This document shows, one piece after another, positions 37,379 to 46,180 of a stretch of DNA of 57,753 bases (position 1 is its first letter; every line of letters begins with the position of its first letter). This DNA is from an uncultured Clostridia bacterium (GTDB taxonomy: Bacteria > Bacillota > Clostridia > TANB77 > CAG-508). Under the pieces are notes generated by a model. It ran no database searches, had not been told where the DNA came from, and saw only the letters and a program-made list of their open reading frames with translations. The stretch is from contig CAKPJK010000004.1 of NCBI GenBank assembly GCA_934162615.1, forward strand, positions 1 through 57,753, read 5' to 3'. The position numbers were made by a program, and so were the translations under genes.

Positions 37379-37870
37379 CTATTCTATTGTTGGTGTTGCT
37401 GGTGGTATTTGTGGCTTTTGGAATGTTGGTGTTGTTTCTGTAACTACAGGTACCTTTGTAGTGCTTGCTGGAGCAGTATTTGTTGTTGCTGGTGTTGTCG
37501 TATTTGTTGTTGATGGTACTACTGATTTTGTTGTTCCACTTGATGTTGCTGCTGAACTACTATGACTGCTGTGTGTACTACTACTATGGCTACTATGCGT
37601 GCTACTACTTTGATGACTTTGATGGCTTTGGTGACTTTCATGGCTTCCATGTCCTGAGTAGCTCGATGATGAGTGTGATGAGTGCGAAGAGTGTGATGAA
37701 TGTGACCTGTGTGCTCCATATACTTCGTCTGCAAATAGTATTCCTGCTATTAATAATAATGAGCCTACTGTTAAAATTTTTCCTCTACTTATGTTTCCTT
37801 CTTCTTCGTATAAGAAATCGCTTATTTTTTTATTTATTTTTGGAATTAGTTTTTCTTTTCCTTCTTCCAT
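37379..37870 (-). CDS. hxsA: His-Xaa-Ser repeat precursor HxsA
   Basis: The 163-residue precursor has a charged head (1-30), one hydrophobic helix (about 31-47, KILTVGSLLLIAGIL), then 14 His-Xaa-Ser motifs between residues 54 and 105 (H54, 57, 60, 63, 66, 74, 77, 80, 83, 86, 92, 95, 100, 103). Xaa is R, S, G, E or Q. A Thr/Pro-rich tail (110-163) follows. The repeats are the presumed target of HxsB/HxsC. The hydrophobic helix may be a leader for the A24 peptidase or a membrane anchor. The ribosome binding site GGGGG is about 7 bases before the ATG. Confidence 0.93.
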   Translation of the reverse strand: MEEGKEKLIPKINKKISDFLYEEEGNISRGKILTVGSLLLIAGILFADEVYGAHRSHSSHSSHSSHSSSSYSGHGSHESHQSHQSHQSSSTHSSHSSSTHSSHSSSAATSSGTTKSVVPSTTNTTTPATTNTAPASTTKVPVVTETTPTFQKPQIPPATPTIE

Positions 37871-37940
37871 AACTTCCCCCTAAAATTACTTCTAATTATT
37901 TTTTAATCAAATACGTGTGCAAGCCCGCACAACTTATAAA

Positions 37941-38738
37941 TTATTTTTTGTATTCGTTGTTTTTCCAAGTTCCTGTATATGCTTTTCCGTTAATTGTGTA
38001 TGTTCCTTTTCCATTAAATTGGTTATTTGAAAATTCGCCTGAATATGTATCTCCGTTTTTGAATGTATACTTGCCTTGTCCTGACATTTTGTCTTTTGAA
38101 AAATTGCCTTCATATATGTCGCCGTTTGCAAATGTGTATTTTCCTTGTCCTTCTTTTTGACCATTTTCAAAGTAACCTTCGTATGTTCCTTTGTCTGGTA
38201 TTGTTAGCTTTCCTTTTCCATTTATCTGGTTGTTTTTCCATTCACCTTCGTATACGGCTCCATCACTCCATTTAAATGTTCCATTTCCTTCTTTTTGGCC
38301 ATTTTTGACGTCACCTGTATATGTCCCACTTTTTTCTGCTATTTCTTCTATTTTGGCTTCGTTTAGTATTTCATTTGTATTAATTTCATTTATGCCTGTT
38401 GTACTTTGTGTTATAGTTGTGTTTTCTATTGCATTTGCATTTACTTGTTGTGTTGTTGTGTTATCATTTGGAAAATTTGCCATAAATATTGCGAATAAAG
38501 TTAGAATAAATATATTTTTTATTACCGTATATTTATGGTCTTTTTCTTGTAGTTTCTTTTTTATTTCTTTGCTTACTGGCGGTAATAGCATTATTCCCGC
38601 TATTAGTATTCCTATTGATGGTATTGGTATTTCTTTAAAATAAATTATAAATCCTAATATAAAGAATATGCTTATTGCCCATAGTGCTATGTTTTTGGCT
38701 TTTTCTTTTATTTTTGCTTTTTTATCTTCTTTTTCCAT
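37941..38738 (-). CDS. Membrane-anchored MORN-repeat protein
   Basis: The 265-residue protein has about three hydrophobic helices in the first 95 residues, a linker, and then about six MORN repeats of 20-24 residues (such as YEGEWKNNQINGKGKL and YEGNFSKDKMSGQGKYTF). MORN repeats form an elongated beta sheet that binds lipids or proteins. It is the first gene of the Hxs operon (70-base gap to hxsA), so it may anchor the mature peptide or the machinery at the membrane. Confidence 0.85.
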   Translation of the reverse strand: MEKEDKKAKIKEKAKNIALWAISIFFILGFIIYFKEIPIPSIGILIAGIMLLPPVSKEIKKKLQEKDHKYTVIKNIFILTLFAIFMANFPNDNTTTQQVNANAIENTTITQSTTGINEINTNEILNEAKIEEIAEKSGTYTGDVKNGQKEGNGTFKWSDGAVYEGEWKNNQINGKGKLTIPDKGTYEGYFENGQKEGQGKYTFANGDIYEGNFSKDKMSGQGKYTFKNGDTYSGEFSNNQFNGKGTYTINGKAYTGTWKNNEYKK

Positions 38739-38895
38739 TTTTTATATAATTCCTTTCCAAAGGTACAAACCTAGTGTTTTTGCTTTTTTGAAACTTGCTA
38801 TGTCTTTGTTTCATTGTTGTAGTTATAATATACCTTTATTAGAAATTTGTCAATTTTTGGAAGAATATTTTTCATTTTTTTGTTTTTGGGCTTTT

Positions 38896-38935
38896 AATTA
38901 TAGAAAAAAACTAACTATAGATTTTTTCTATAATT
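38896..38935 (-). terminator. Terminator after the antitoxin gene
   Basis: A perfect 14-bp stem AATTATAGAAAAAA/TTTTTTCTATAATT lies 12 bases past the stop of the gene at 38947. The minus strand then reads into T-rich sequence. Confidence 0.75.
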
Positions 38936-38946
38936 AGTTTTTGCTT

Positions 38947-39999
38947 TTATATCTCAACAAATTTTGCATAACTAAAATCTATAACCTCATTTGGCTTTGT
39001 ATCTGTATATGCTTTTTCCTTATGCATATAGTCAACAAGTTCCTTAGTTGTAAAATTCTTAAATTTATTAATTACTCTATCACAAATTTCCTTTTCTTTC
39101 TCAGTTAAATGAACTTTAGGTTTATAATTTTCATTTGGTAATATATGATAACATACAGAATAATTTTCTTTGTCCATTATTTCTTCTTCTACTTTAATTG
39201 ATGGTAATTTTAATAGTTCATCATATGCAATTGGAACTGCACCCATTTTTTTATGAGAATACACCAAGCCTGTTAAACTTTTTTCATTTTCTTTGTATGC
39301 AATAGTGTCTATATACCATAAAAGTTTCATTAGCTTAACTTTATATAAATTAGGATAGTTTTGAGAAATGTAATTTATTATTGTTTCTGTTGTTTTTATT
39401 TTTAGTTCGTTGTTTCCGTTTTCGATATTTTTTTCTGAGTAGTCTACATATTTTGCTTCTATTTCTTGTTTATTTAAGTAACTTAGTGTTTCTTTAAATA
39501 TTACTGTTTTTATGTTGTTTTCTATTGTTTCGTATCTTTCTCCTTTTTGAAAACTTTCTTTGTTGTTTTCTAGATATTCTAATGCTATTAGAGCGTTTTC
39601 GTCTATTAACCTCATTATTTTGTCATGTGCTTCGTCTTGTATTTGTTTTGTTTCGTATCTTGTTACTGTTACGTCTCCTACTCCAAGTAATTTTGCCATT
39701 TCTAGTTGTGTTATTTTGTATTTGTTTCTTATTTGTTTTATTTCTTTTGAAGTTAATAATTCTTCTAATTTTCTATATGAATCCAAACTATTTATTAGTC
39801 CTTCATTCCATAATTCTCCATTTTGAAATGTATTTTCTTCTTTATATTTATTGCATCTATAAAATCTTTCTTTATATGTTATTTTTTTCCCCTTAATTAT
39901 TGTTTCTTTTTCTTTTTCAATTAACTCAACTTCATGTTCTTCTTCACATATAGAGCAAAACATTTTTTCTTTACCTAATATCTTAATTTTATTTTCCAT
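38947..39999 (-). CDS. MqsA-like antitoxin: zinc finger, HTH and Panacea domains
   Basis: The 350-residue protein has an N-terminal zinc-finger-like segment (FCSIC, C15 and C18), an XRE-type helix-turn-helix of the MqsA sort (YKITQLEMAKLLGVGDVTVT, about 94-113), and a C-terminal Panacea (DUF4065) domain with KLMKLLWYIDTIAYKE and FTTKELVDYMHKEKAYTD. Panacea domains act as modular antitoxins that neutralise varied toxins. It lies 12 bases after the MqsR-like gene, with GGAGG between. The HTH probably represses the shared promoter. Confidence 0.88.
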   Translation of the reverse strand: MENKIKILGKEKMFCSICEEEHEVELIEKEKETIIKGKKITYKERFYRCNKYKEENTFQNGELWNEGLINSLDSYRKLEELLTSKEIKQIRNKYKITQLEMAKLLGVGDVTVTRYETKQIQDEAHDKIMRLIDENALIALEYLENNKESFQKGERYETIENNIKTVIFKETLSYLNKQEIEAKYVDYSEKNIENGNNELKIKTTETIINYISQNYPNLYKVKLMKLLWYIDTIAYKENEKSLTGLVYSHKKMGAVPIAYDELLKLPSIKVEEEIMDKENYSVCYHILPNENYKPKVHLTEKEKEICDRVINKFKNFTTKELVDYMHKEKAYTDTKPNEVIDFSYAKFVEI

Positions 40000-40011
40000 A
40001 CTTATTCCTCC

Positions 40012-40399
40012 TTATTTATATGGGAATTTTAGTTTGTATTCTGCATAATGAAAAGACATGCATAATACTATTTTTTTATCATAGCTTTGTATTTTTATTT
40101 TTATATATATTTCTTTATTTTTTATGTCTATTCCAAATATATAATATGCTCTTGACTTTTTATTTTTTTCGTCGTTGCATGTTTCAATATAATTTTGTAC
40201 TGTTAATCCTTTTAAATATTCTTTTATATCATTGTTATCTATCCCTAATTCAGCTCTGCAATCTGTTAAGTTATATCCGTTCTTTTTTGTCTTTTCTTTC
40301 TATTATAATTAATTCTGAATCTTTTCTGCTTAGGATTGTTTTTAATTCTGTCAAGAATATATTAACTGCTCCTTTGCTTAGTATATATCCATTTGCCAC
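40012..40399 (-). CDS. MqsR-like toxin, interrupted by a +1 frameshift at CGG
   Basis: The start is a GTG at 40399 after AAAGGAG. The gene spans 3n+1 bases. Skipping the C of CGG (40277-40279) gives a 128-residue protein whose end (EIYIKIKIQSYDKK, then MSFHYAEYKLKFPYK) resembles MqsR-family mRNA interferases. In the zero frame it stops after two more codons (CGG ATA TAA). The frame on both sides is otherwise open. It precedes the MqsA/Panacea antitoxin, the usual toxin-first order of mqsRA. A toxin whose synthesis depends on CGG decoding would be a notable control point; an inactivated toxin is the plain alternative. Confidence 0.75.
40277..40279 (-). other. In-frame CGG at the +1 frameshift of the toxin gene
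   Basis: Zero frame: AAA GAA CGG ATA TAA. With the C (40279) skipped: AAA GAA GGA TAT AAC TTA ACA, continuing to the stop at 40012. Confidence 0.8.
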
Positions 40400-40435
40400 T
40401 TTTATAACTCCTTTTTCTCATTCTTCTATATTCTT

Positions 40436-40464
40436 ATTATAAACTATCAATTGATAGTTGTCAA
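40436..40464 (-). promoter_or_regulatory. Consensus promoter with a perfect palindromic operator in its spacer (toxin-antitoxin operon)
   Basis: On the minus strand TTGACA (40459-40464), a 17-base spacer and TATAAT (40436-40441). The spacer and one base of the -35 form the perfect 18-bp palindrome AACTATCAATTGATAGTT (40442-40459). This is an ideal autorepressor site for the antitoxin HTH. Confidence 0.85.
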
Positions 40465-40527
40465 GAGAAAAATGAACTATTTTAAATTCCTGTAATTAAA
40501 TTTATACAATTTTTGCAAAAAAGAAAA

Positions 40528-40592
40528 ACAACCTTATCAATTTATGTACTGAACCAAATATTTTCTTGTACTGTACATAAATAAAAAGTTGT
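40528..40592 (-). terminator. Terminator at the end of the polysaccharide operon
   Basis: A stem ATTTATGTAC/GTACATAAAT (40540-40549 and 40573-40582) lies inside an outer ACAAC/GTTGT pairing, with a T-rich tail on the minus strand after the VanZ-like gene. Confidence 0.6.
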
Positions 40593-40601
40593 CTTTTTTT
40601 A

Positions 40602-41081
40602 TTATATTTTTTTCTTTAATTTTATATAACAATCTATACACCCAAAGGCAATCAAGCTTCCCAATATTGCTCCACATGTGTCAATGCAGACATCTGTAAA
40701 TGCTGCTGTTCTTCCTGGTATAAAGCTTTGATGTATTTCGTCTGAGGAGGCATATATAATTCCTACTAAAATGGTTATTAAAAATTTATTTTTATTACTA
40801 ATTTTGTATGTACACATAAGATTCATCATTAGTAGTCCTACTAACGCATATATTGATAGATGTGCACCTTTTCTTATTATTGTTTGTGATTTTTCTACTG
40901 CTTCGTTTTTGGCTTGTTCATTTAGTTTTTTGGTTTGTGGTAATATGTCTATTATTGTTCTTGCTACTTTTCTGCTTAGTCCACTTGATTCTGTTCCTCC
41001 TTGGTTTGAAAAGTTGAATATTGATATGAATGTTAGACCAAGCAAAATTATTAAAATTGTTCTGATTATTGTTGTTTTCAA
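40602..41081 (-). CDS. VanZ-like family membrane protein
   Basis: The 159-residue protein has about four helices and the VanZ motifs RKGAHLSIYALVGLL and YASSDEIHQSFIPGRTAAFTD. VanZ in enterococci gives low-level teicoplanin resistance; most homologues are of unknown role in cell-envelope assembly. The start is a TTG at 41081 with AGGAGG. It is the last gene of the polysaccharide operon. Confidence 0.9.
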   Translation of the reverse strand: MKTTIIRTILIILLGLTFISIFNFSNQGGTESSGLSRKVARTIIDILPQTKKLNEQAKNEAVEKSQTIIRKGAHLSIYALVGLLMMNLMCTYKISNKNKFLITILVGIIYASSDEIHQSFIPGRTAAFTDVCIDTCGAILGSLIAFGCIDCYIKLKKKI

Positions 41082-41121
41082 GATTGTCCTCCTGTAAATA
41101 TTATACTAATACATCTTTATT

Positions 41122-42267
41122 TTAATATATTTCTTTATTAACACATTGTAAAGCTTCAATTATTACTTTATCCATATCATAATATTTATATTGTCCCAGT
41201 CTTCCACCAAAAATAACTTTATTATCTTCTTTTGCCAAATTCTCATATTTTGCATAAAGTTCATTATTTTTCTCATTATTTATTGGATAATAAGGTTCTT
41301 TTGAAGAATCCCATTTGTCTGAATATTCTTTAGAAATAATTGTCTTGCCTACTGATGGTCCTTCTGTCACTTCATTTCCTAGTTGTTTTCCTTGTTCAAA
41401 ATGTTTATGTTCTATTATTCTAGTATATGGTACTTCTCTATCTGTATAATTTACAACTGCATTTCCTTGATAATTGTCTATGTCTAATTCTTCTGTTTCA
41501 AATCTTACACTTCTATATTCAAGTTGTCCAAATTTATAATCATAATATTTATCAATTTGCCCTGTGAATACTATTTTATCTGCTATATTTTCCAATTCTT
41601 CTCTATGTTCAAAGAAGTCATAATTTAATTTTACATCTATTCCGTCTAACATTTTTTCTATTATTTGTGTATATCCACCTATTGGAATACCTTGATATTT
41701 ATCATTAAAGTAGTTATTGTCATAAATCATTCTTACTGGAAGTCTTTTAATAATAAATGAAGGTAGTTCAGTACAAGGCATCCCCCATTGTTTTTCTGTG
41801 TAACCTTTTATTAATTTTTCATATACTGTTGTTCCAACTAAAGATATAGCTTGTTCCTCTAGATTAGATGGTTCTTTTCCATTTAATTTTTCTAGTCCTT
41901 CTTTTCTTTCTTCATCAAGTTTTTTCTCTATATCTTGAGGTGTTATTAAGTTAAACATACGTGAAAATGTATTTAGATTAAATGGCATATTGTATAATTC
42001 ATCTTTATATCTTGCTACTGGTGAATTTGTATATCTATTAAATTCCGCAAATTGTTGTATATAATTCCATACTTCTTTATTGCTTGTATGGAATATATGT
42101 GCTCCATATTTATGTACATTTATTCCAGATACATTTTCTGTATAAATATTCCCCCCAATATGTGAACGCTTGTCTATTACTAAGCATTTTTTTCCTTTTT
42201 TGTTTGCCTCATAGGCAAATATTGAACCAAATAGGCCTGAGCCTACTATTAAATAATCATATTTCAT
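41122..42267 (-). CDS. glf: UDP-galactopyranose mutase
   Basis: The 381-residue flavoenzyme converts UDP-galactopyranose to UDP-galactofuranose. The FAD-binding start YDYLIVGSGLFGSIFAYEA, HIGGNIYTE, YGAHIFHTSN and the C-terminal GRLGQYKYYDMDKVI are typical. The polysaccharide therefore likely contains galactofuranose. galE at the right end of the window supplies UDP-galactose. The start overlaps the stop of the acyltransferase gene (ATGA). Confidence 0.96.
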   Translation of the reverse strand: MKYDYLIVGSGLFGSIFAYEANKKGKKCLVIDKRSHIGGNIYTENVSGINVHKYGAHIFHTSNKEVWNYIQQFAEFNRYTNSPVARYKDELYNMPFNLNTFSRMFNLITPQDIEKKLDEERKEGLEKLNGKEPSNLEEQAISLVGTTVYEKLIKGYTEKQWGMPCTELPSFIIKRLPVRMIYDNNYFNDKYQGIPIGGYTQIIEKMLDGIDVKLNYDFFEHREELENIADKIVFTGQIDKYYDYKFGQLEYRSVRFETEELDIDNYQGNAVVNYTDREVPYTRIIEHKHFEQGKQLGNEVTEGPSVGKTIISKEYSDKWDSSKEPYYPINNEKNNELYAKYENLAKEDNKVIFGGRLGQYKYYDMDKVIIEALQCVNKEIY

Positions 42268-43250
42268 ATTACTTTTCTCCTTTTTATTATTTTAACTAAA
42301 CTTGTATATCCATATGTAATAAGTGTCACTATAATTAATTTTACAATTATTAGCTTCCATTTTTCAGTAATTCCAATACTATTATAAGGGATAATGCCCA
42401 TCTCTAAAAAATGCGTACAAAGAATGTACATTGAATTTTTTCCATACCAACAAAGAATTTTTGTCAAAATTTTTGATATTTCTTCAATTATTTTTGAAAT
42501 CTTAAATACAATTATTGTTCCACTTATTGCTGTTATATAGCATATAAGTCCAAAAGGATATTTTCTTATTGCAAGCTCTATATATCCAAACATTGCACCT
42601 ACTATATACAATACTACTATGCATAATAAAATTTTATAATTCTCTAATATTTCTTCTAATACTTCATTTTTTTTCATAAAATATCCTATATAATAAAAGA
42701 TTGTTGATGCTAATACTATATCAAAACTCCATGGAAGATAAATTTCCTTTTTTCCTAATAATATTCCAACCATAGTACATATTAGACATAGGCAAGCCTT
42801 TATTCCTTCATTATTCTTAGAAATTTTATTTATACTCCAAAATATAATTTTGCACATGGCCAAAAATGGAATAAACCATAATACACCAACTGTTTCTACG
42901 TCTTGAAAAAAGGTTTTTTTATTAGAATATGCTAAAATTATTTGTTCTAATATATTTAATATATTTATATTCTCACCAATTACTAGAGCTCTCACTATAT
43001 GAATAATTATTATTGATACTATATATGGAATTATTAATTTTTTAAATATATTTGTAATTTCCTCTTTTAGATTTCGTCCTGGTTTAAAAAAGAACCCACT
43101 AATGATTATAAATAATGGCATATGGAAAGAAAAGATAATTGCTCTTTTATATCCAGAGACAACATGTCCAATAACCATTAGTACAATAGCAATTCCTCTT
43201 GCAATATCTATATAATTAATACGTTTTTTTAATGTTTTATTTTGTTCCAT
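42264..43250 (-). CDS. Acyltransferase 3 family membrane protein
   Basis: The 328-residue protein has about ten helices and the family start YIDIARGIAIVLMVIGHVV (catalytic-type His) and FSFHMPLFIIISGFFF. Such proteins O-acetylate sugars on the lipid-linked repeat unit. It overlaps glf by 4 and the flippase gene by 14 bases. Confidence 0.9.
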   Translation of the reverse strand: MEQNKTLKKRINYIDIARGIAIVLMVIGHVVSGYKRAIIFSFHMPLFIIISGFFFKPGRNLKEEITNIFKKLIIPYIVSIIIIHIVRALVIGENINILNILEQIILAYSNKKTFFQDVETVGVLWFIPFLAMCKIIFWSINKISKNNEGIKACLCLICTMVGILLGKKEIYLPWSFDIVLASTIFYYIGYFMKKNEVLEEILENYKILLCIVVLYIVGAMFGYIELAIRKYPFGLICYITAISGTIIVFKISKIIEEISKILTKILCWYGKNSMYILCTHFLEMGIIPYNSIGITEKWKLIIVKLIIVTLITYGYTSLVKIIKRRKVI

Positions 43251-44718
43251 TCTTTCCTCCTTTTTTTATAAACTTATTTATTATTTCTATTATAAAATTA
43301 TCTTTTAATATTAATAATACTATACCATACACAATCATTCCTGTTACCACTTGCACAATTGTTGAAACCAAATTATCTTTAATTATTTTTCCTATAACTA
43401 AGCATGCACAAAACATTATTAATGAAGAGATTATATAATTTTGTGTTTTTTTAAATATTTCTTTAAAATCAATTTCTTCTTTTAAAAAATAAATTTGTAT
43501 TAATGTAACTGTTGTTTCTGCTACAACCGTTCCTATTGATGCTCCTATTGCTCCATAATTCCAAATTAAGCACATATTCATTATAAAATTTATTATAGCA
43601 CCGGAAACTACTGAAATTGTGTATTCTTTTTGTCTCATTGTCGGTAGTAAATATTGTGTTCCTGTTACATTACTTATTCCTATCAATAAAATTATTGGAC
43701 TAATAACAGTAATTAGTATAGCCACTTTATCATATCCTGGTCCAAAAAATATTGGAACAAAAGATTTTGATACAGCTATAATTCCAAAAATTAATGGAAA
43801 TGCTAACGTAAACACTAGATTGAATGACTTTTCCATATATCTTATAACTTTATTTTTTTCACCAATTGCAAATGTATTTGCAATTCTTGGTAACATTACT
43901 GTTCCCATTGATGTAATAATGGCTAAAATCATTTTTACTATTTTTTGTCCTTGATCATAATATCCAACTTCAGACTTATCACTTATAATTGCTCCTACCA
44001 TTGTTCTATCTAATAATGTATATACTTGTATTGCAATTTGTGGTATAAATAATGATATTGTTGGTTTTATATGTCTAAAAATATGTAGTTGCTTTAATTC
44101 TATCTTGTCTAAAAATTTTGGTAAATATAGCCACAATGAGCTATTTCCGATTAAAGTTGAAAGTACATATATCCAAAAATATAAATATAAATCATTTTTA
44201 TCTTTTATAAATATAAAAATACATATAACACTTACCAATTTTATTATTATGTTTCTAGTAACGGTCTTTTTAAATTCTTCTAATCCTTGAAAAAACCAAC
44301 TTATATCTATGCAATTTCCAATTATTTCTAAAATCAGAATTTTATAGTACATTTGATATTGATTTCCATTTACAAATATAATATAGAAGATTATAACTGA
44401 TATAGACATAGTTATTATTCTTAAAGAAATTATTTCCCAAAATGTCATACTATACATTTTTTTATTTTTTTGGTTATATGCAATTTCTCTTTGTCCATAT
44501 AATGCTATTCCTAAAGAGCCAAACAATATAAAATATGTTGCTATTGATATTGTATAACTATAAATTCCTATATTTTCAGCTCCCAATACTCTAGAGATAT
44601 ATGGTGTTGTAATTAGTGGTAATATTAATAACAATATTTGATAAACTAAATTATATATATAATTTTTTGCTATTGATTCTTTACTATTCATAATTCTTTT
44701 ATTCTCATATATTTTCAT
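43237..44718 (-). CDS. wzx: Polysaccharide flippase (Wzx/MOP family)
   Basis: The 493-residue protein has about 14 membrane helices and the MOP/PST pattern: NYIYNLVYQILLLILPLIT, TPYISRVLGAENIGIYSYT and FQGLEEFKK. It is expected to flip undecaprenyl-linked repeat units across the membrane. The genes for the polymerase and the initiating transferase are in the same operon. Confidence 0.93.
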   Translation of the reverse strand: MKIYENKRIMNSKESIAKNYIYNLVYQILLLILPLITTPYISRVLGAENIGIYSYTISIATYFILFGSLGIALYGQREIAYNQKNKKMYSMTFWEIISLRIITMSISVIIFYIIFVNGNQYQMYYKILILEIIGNCIDISWFFQGLEEFKKTVTRNIIIKLVSVICIFIFIKDKNDLYLYFWIYVLSTLIGNSSLWLYLPKFLDKIELKQLHIFRHIKPTISLFIPQIAIQVYTLLDRTMVGAIISDKSEVGYYDQGQKIVKMILAIITSMGTVMLPRIANTFAIGEKNKVIRYMEKSFNLVFTLAFPLIFGIIAVSKSFVPIFFGPGYDKVAILITVISPIILLIGISNVTGTQYLLPTMRQKEYTISVVSGAIINFIMNMCLIWNYGAIGASIGTVVAETTVTLIQIYFLKEEIDFKEIFKKTQNYIISSLIMFCACLVIGKIIKDNLVSTIVQVVTGMIVYGIVLLILKDNFIIEIINKFIKKGGKNGTK

Positions 44719-44757
44719 ATTTATATTAAAATTTAAATATATACAATTTTCCTTTCA

Positions 44758-46161
44758 TTAAGAATTTTTATTTTCATTATTGATTATCTCATTATTTATA
44801 TCTACATTATTGCTTAAATATTTTATTTCATCTTTTTTATTAAATACTATTTTACAAAATAAGATTTCATAAGCAATCCAAGATATTGGAATTACTATCA
44901 ATGCATTTCTCGTAAATGTATTTTCATAAAATTTATTTGAAAAGAAAGACAATATTATTGAACTATAAATATAACCATACATTAATACTGATATCAGTGG
45001 TACATTTTTAAATTTTTTTCTCTTACAAATTTCATAAATACATTGTACAATAATAGCCATTCCTCCTACAAGTACTACCTCTCCAAAATATCCAAAATCA
45101 TATATATATGGATAAAATGTTGTGCAAACATTTCCTAATGAAAATCCGTTTACCTTTCTAAAAGGTAAATCTAATGCATAATAATAGTTTTTTACTCCAA
45201 ATCTAGGTCCTAACCACCTAATCACAGATACAAAGGTTTGACTGCCCCATATTGTATTATTTTTAATATGCTCTTCTTGTAAAAACATATCTAAATTTTT
45301 TATTTCTGCTCCACAATATACTGCCAAATAATCTGTAGTTTTCATTGCAACCACAGAAGAACTGGATGATGCTTTTCTTCCTAATAAAGTTCCTACTGTT
45401 TGAAATGTAATTAATGATATGCTACCAATCAAAACAATTAATATTATTGTTTTAAAATTTATAGATTTAACAAAATTGTTTTTTTTATTTAATAATGTAA
45501 AAAATATAGCTACAAATGCGAATCCCATATTCATTGCTCCTCCTCTACTTCCTGTTGCTAATTCACATGCCATACTCATTATTACAATAAGTATAGATAA
45601 AAAATCTATTTTCTTATCTACCAAGTAATTGTTTATTATAACATATATAAACCAGTATCCTGCTCCTTTAATACTATATCTAAATAAATTTAATACTTTT
45701 GGTAACACTACTGGCTCTTTACTAAATTTTAGCATACTATTATATTTGTCCAAAGCTGCACCTATATTTCCAAAGTTTCCATCTGTCACTTTTACTATAG
45801 CATAAATTGTGTATATAAATGTGAGAATACAAAATACTAAAAAGGATATTTTCTTAAATGAATTTATTTCTATTTTTTTTAATTTAACCTTTTGGTATGC
45901 TTCACTTTTTTTTGCACAAAAACTAAACATACATTGTATAAAAAAAGAAATAATTACAAATTCAATAACACCTCCAACAATGACAAAAAAGGTGTTTGAA
46001 TGTAATTCTAACTCCCATTTTTTTGCATAAATTGCTGCCCAAATACATGAAAAACAAAATGATGCACAAAATGTTACCGAGGGTGATATTATATCTTTTT
46101 TATTTAATATAAAACTTCCAATTAGCAATATGCTTAAACAAATTAATAATACATATATCAT
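44758..46161 (-). CDS. O-antigen/capsule polymerase-like membrane protein (Wzy)
   Basis: The 467-residue protein has about eleven helices and a large extracellular loop near residues 280-350 with WGSQTFVSVIRWLGPRFG, as in Wzy-type polymerases of Bacillota. Sequence is poorly conserved in this family, so the call rests on topology and on its place beside wzx. The C-terminal tail is Asn-rich. Confidence 0.8.
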   Translation of the reverse strand: MIYVLLICLSILLIGSFILNKKDIISPSVTFCASFCFSCIWAAIYAKKWELELHSNTFFVIVGGVIEFVIISFFIQCMFSFCAKKSEAYQKVKLKKIEINSFKKISFLVFCILTFIYTIYAIVKVTDGNFGNIGAALDKYNSMLKFSKEPVVLPKVLNLFRYSIKGAGYWFIYVIINNYLVDKKIDFLSILIVIMSMACELATGSRGGAMNMGFAFVAIFFTLLNKKNNFVKSINFKTIILIVLIGSISLITFQTVGTLLGRKASSSSSVVAMKTTDYLAVYCGAEIKNLDMFLQEEHIKNNTIWGSQTFVSVIRWLGPRFGVKNYYYALDLPFRKVNGFSLGNVCTTFYPYIYDFGYFGEVVLVGGMAIIVQCIYEICKRKKFKNVPLISVLMYGYIYSSIILSFFSNKFYENTFTRNALIVIPISWIAYEILFCKIVFNKKDEIKYLSNNVDINNEIINNENKNS

Positions 46162-46180
46162 TTTTTTCTCCTATTCTATA

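Noticed and set aside
37934..38170. Frame rich in Lys/Thr overlapping the MORN gene
   Set aside because: It is the shifted reading of the MORN repeats, which are clearly the coding frame.
5321..40279. Reassignment of CGG to another amino acid in the zero frame (for example Trp or Gln)
   Set aside because: A simple reassignment would keep the frame. At all five sites the family sequence resumes only in the +1 frame.
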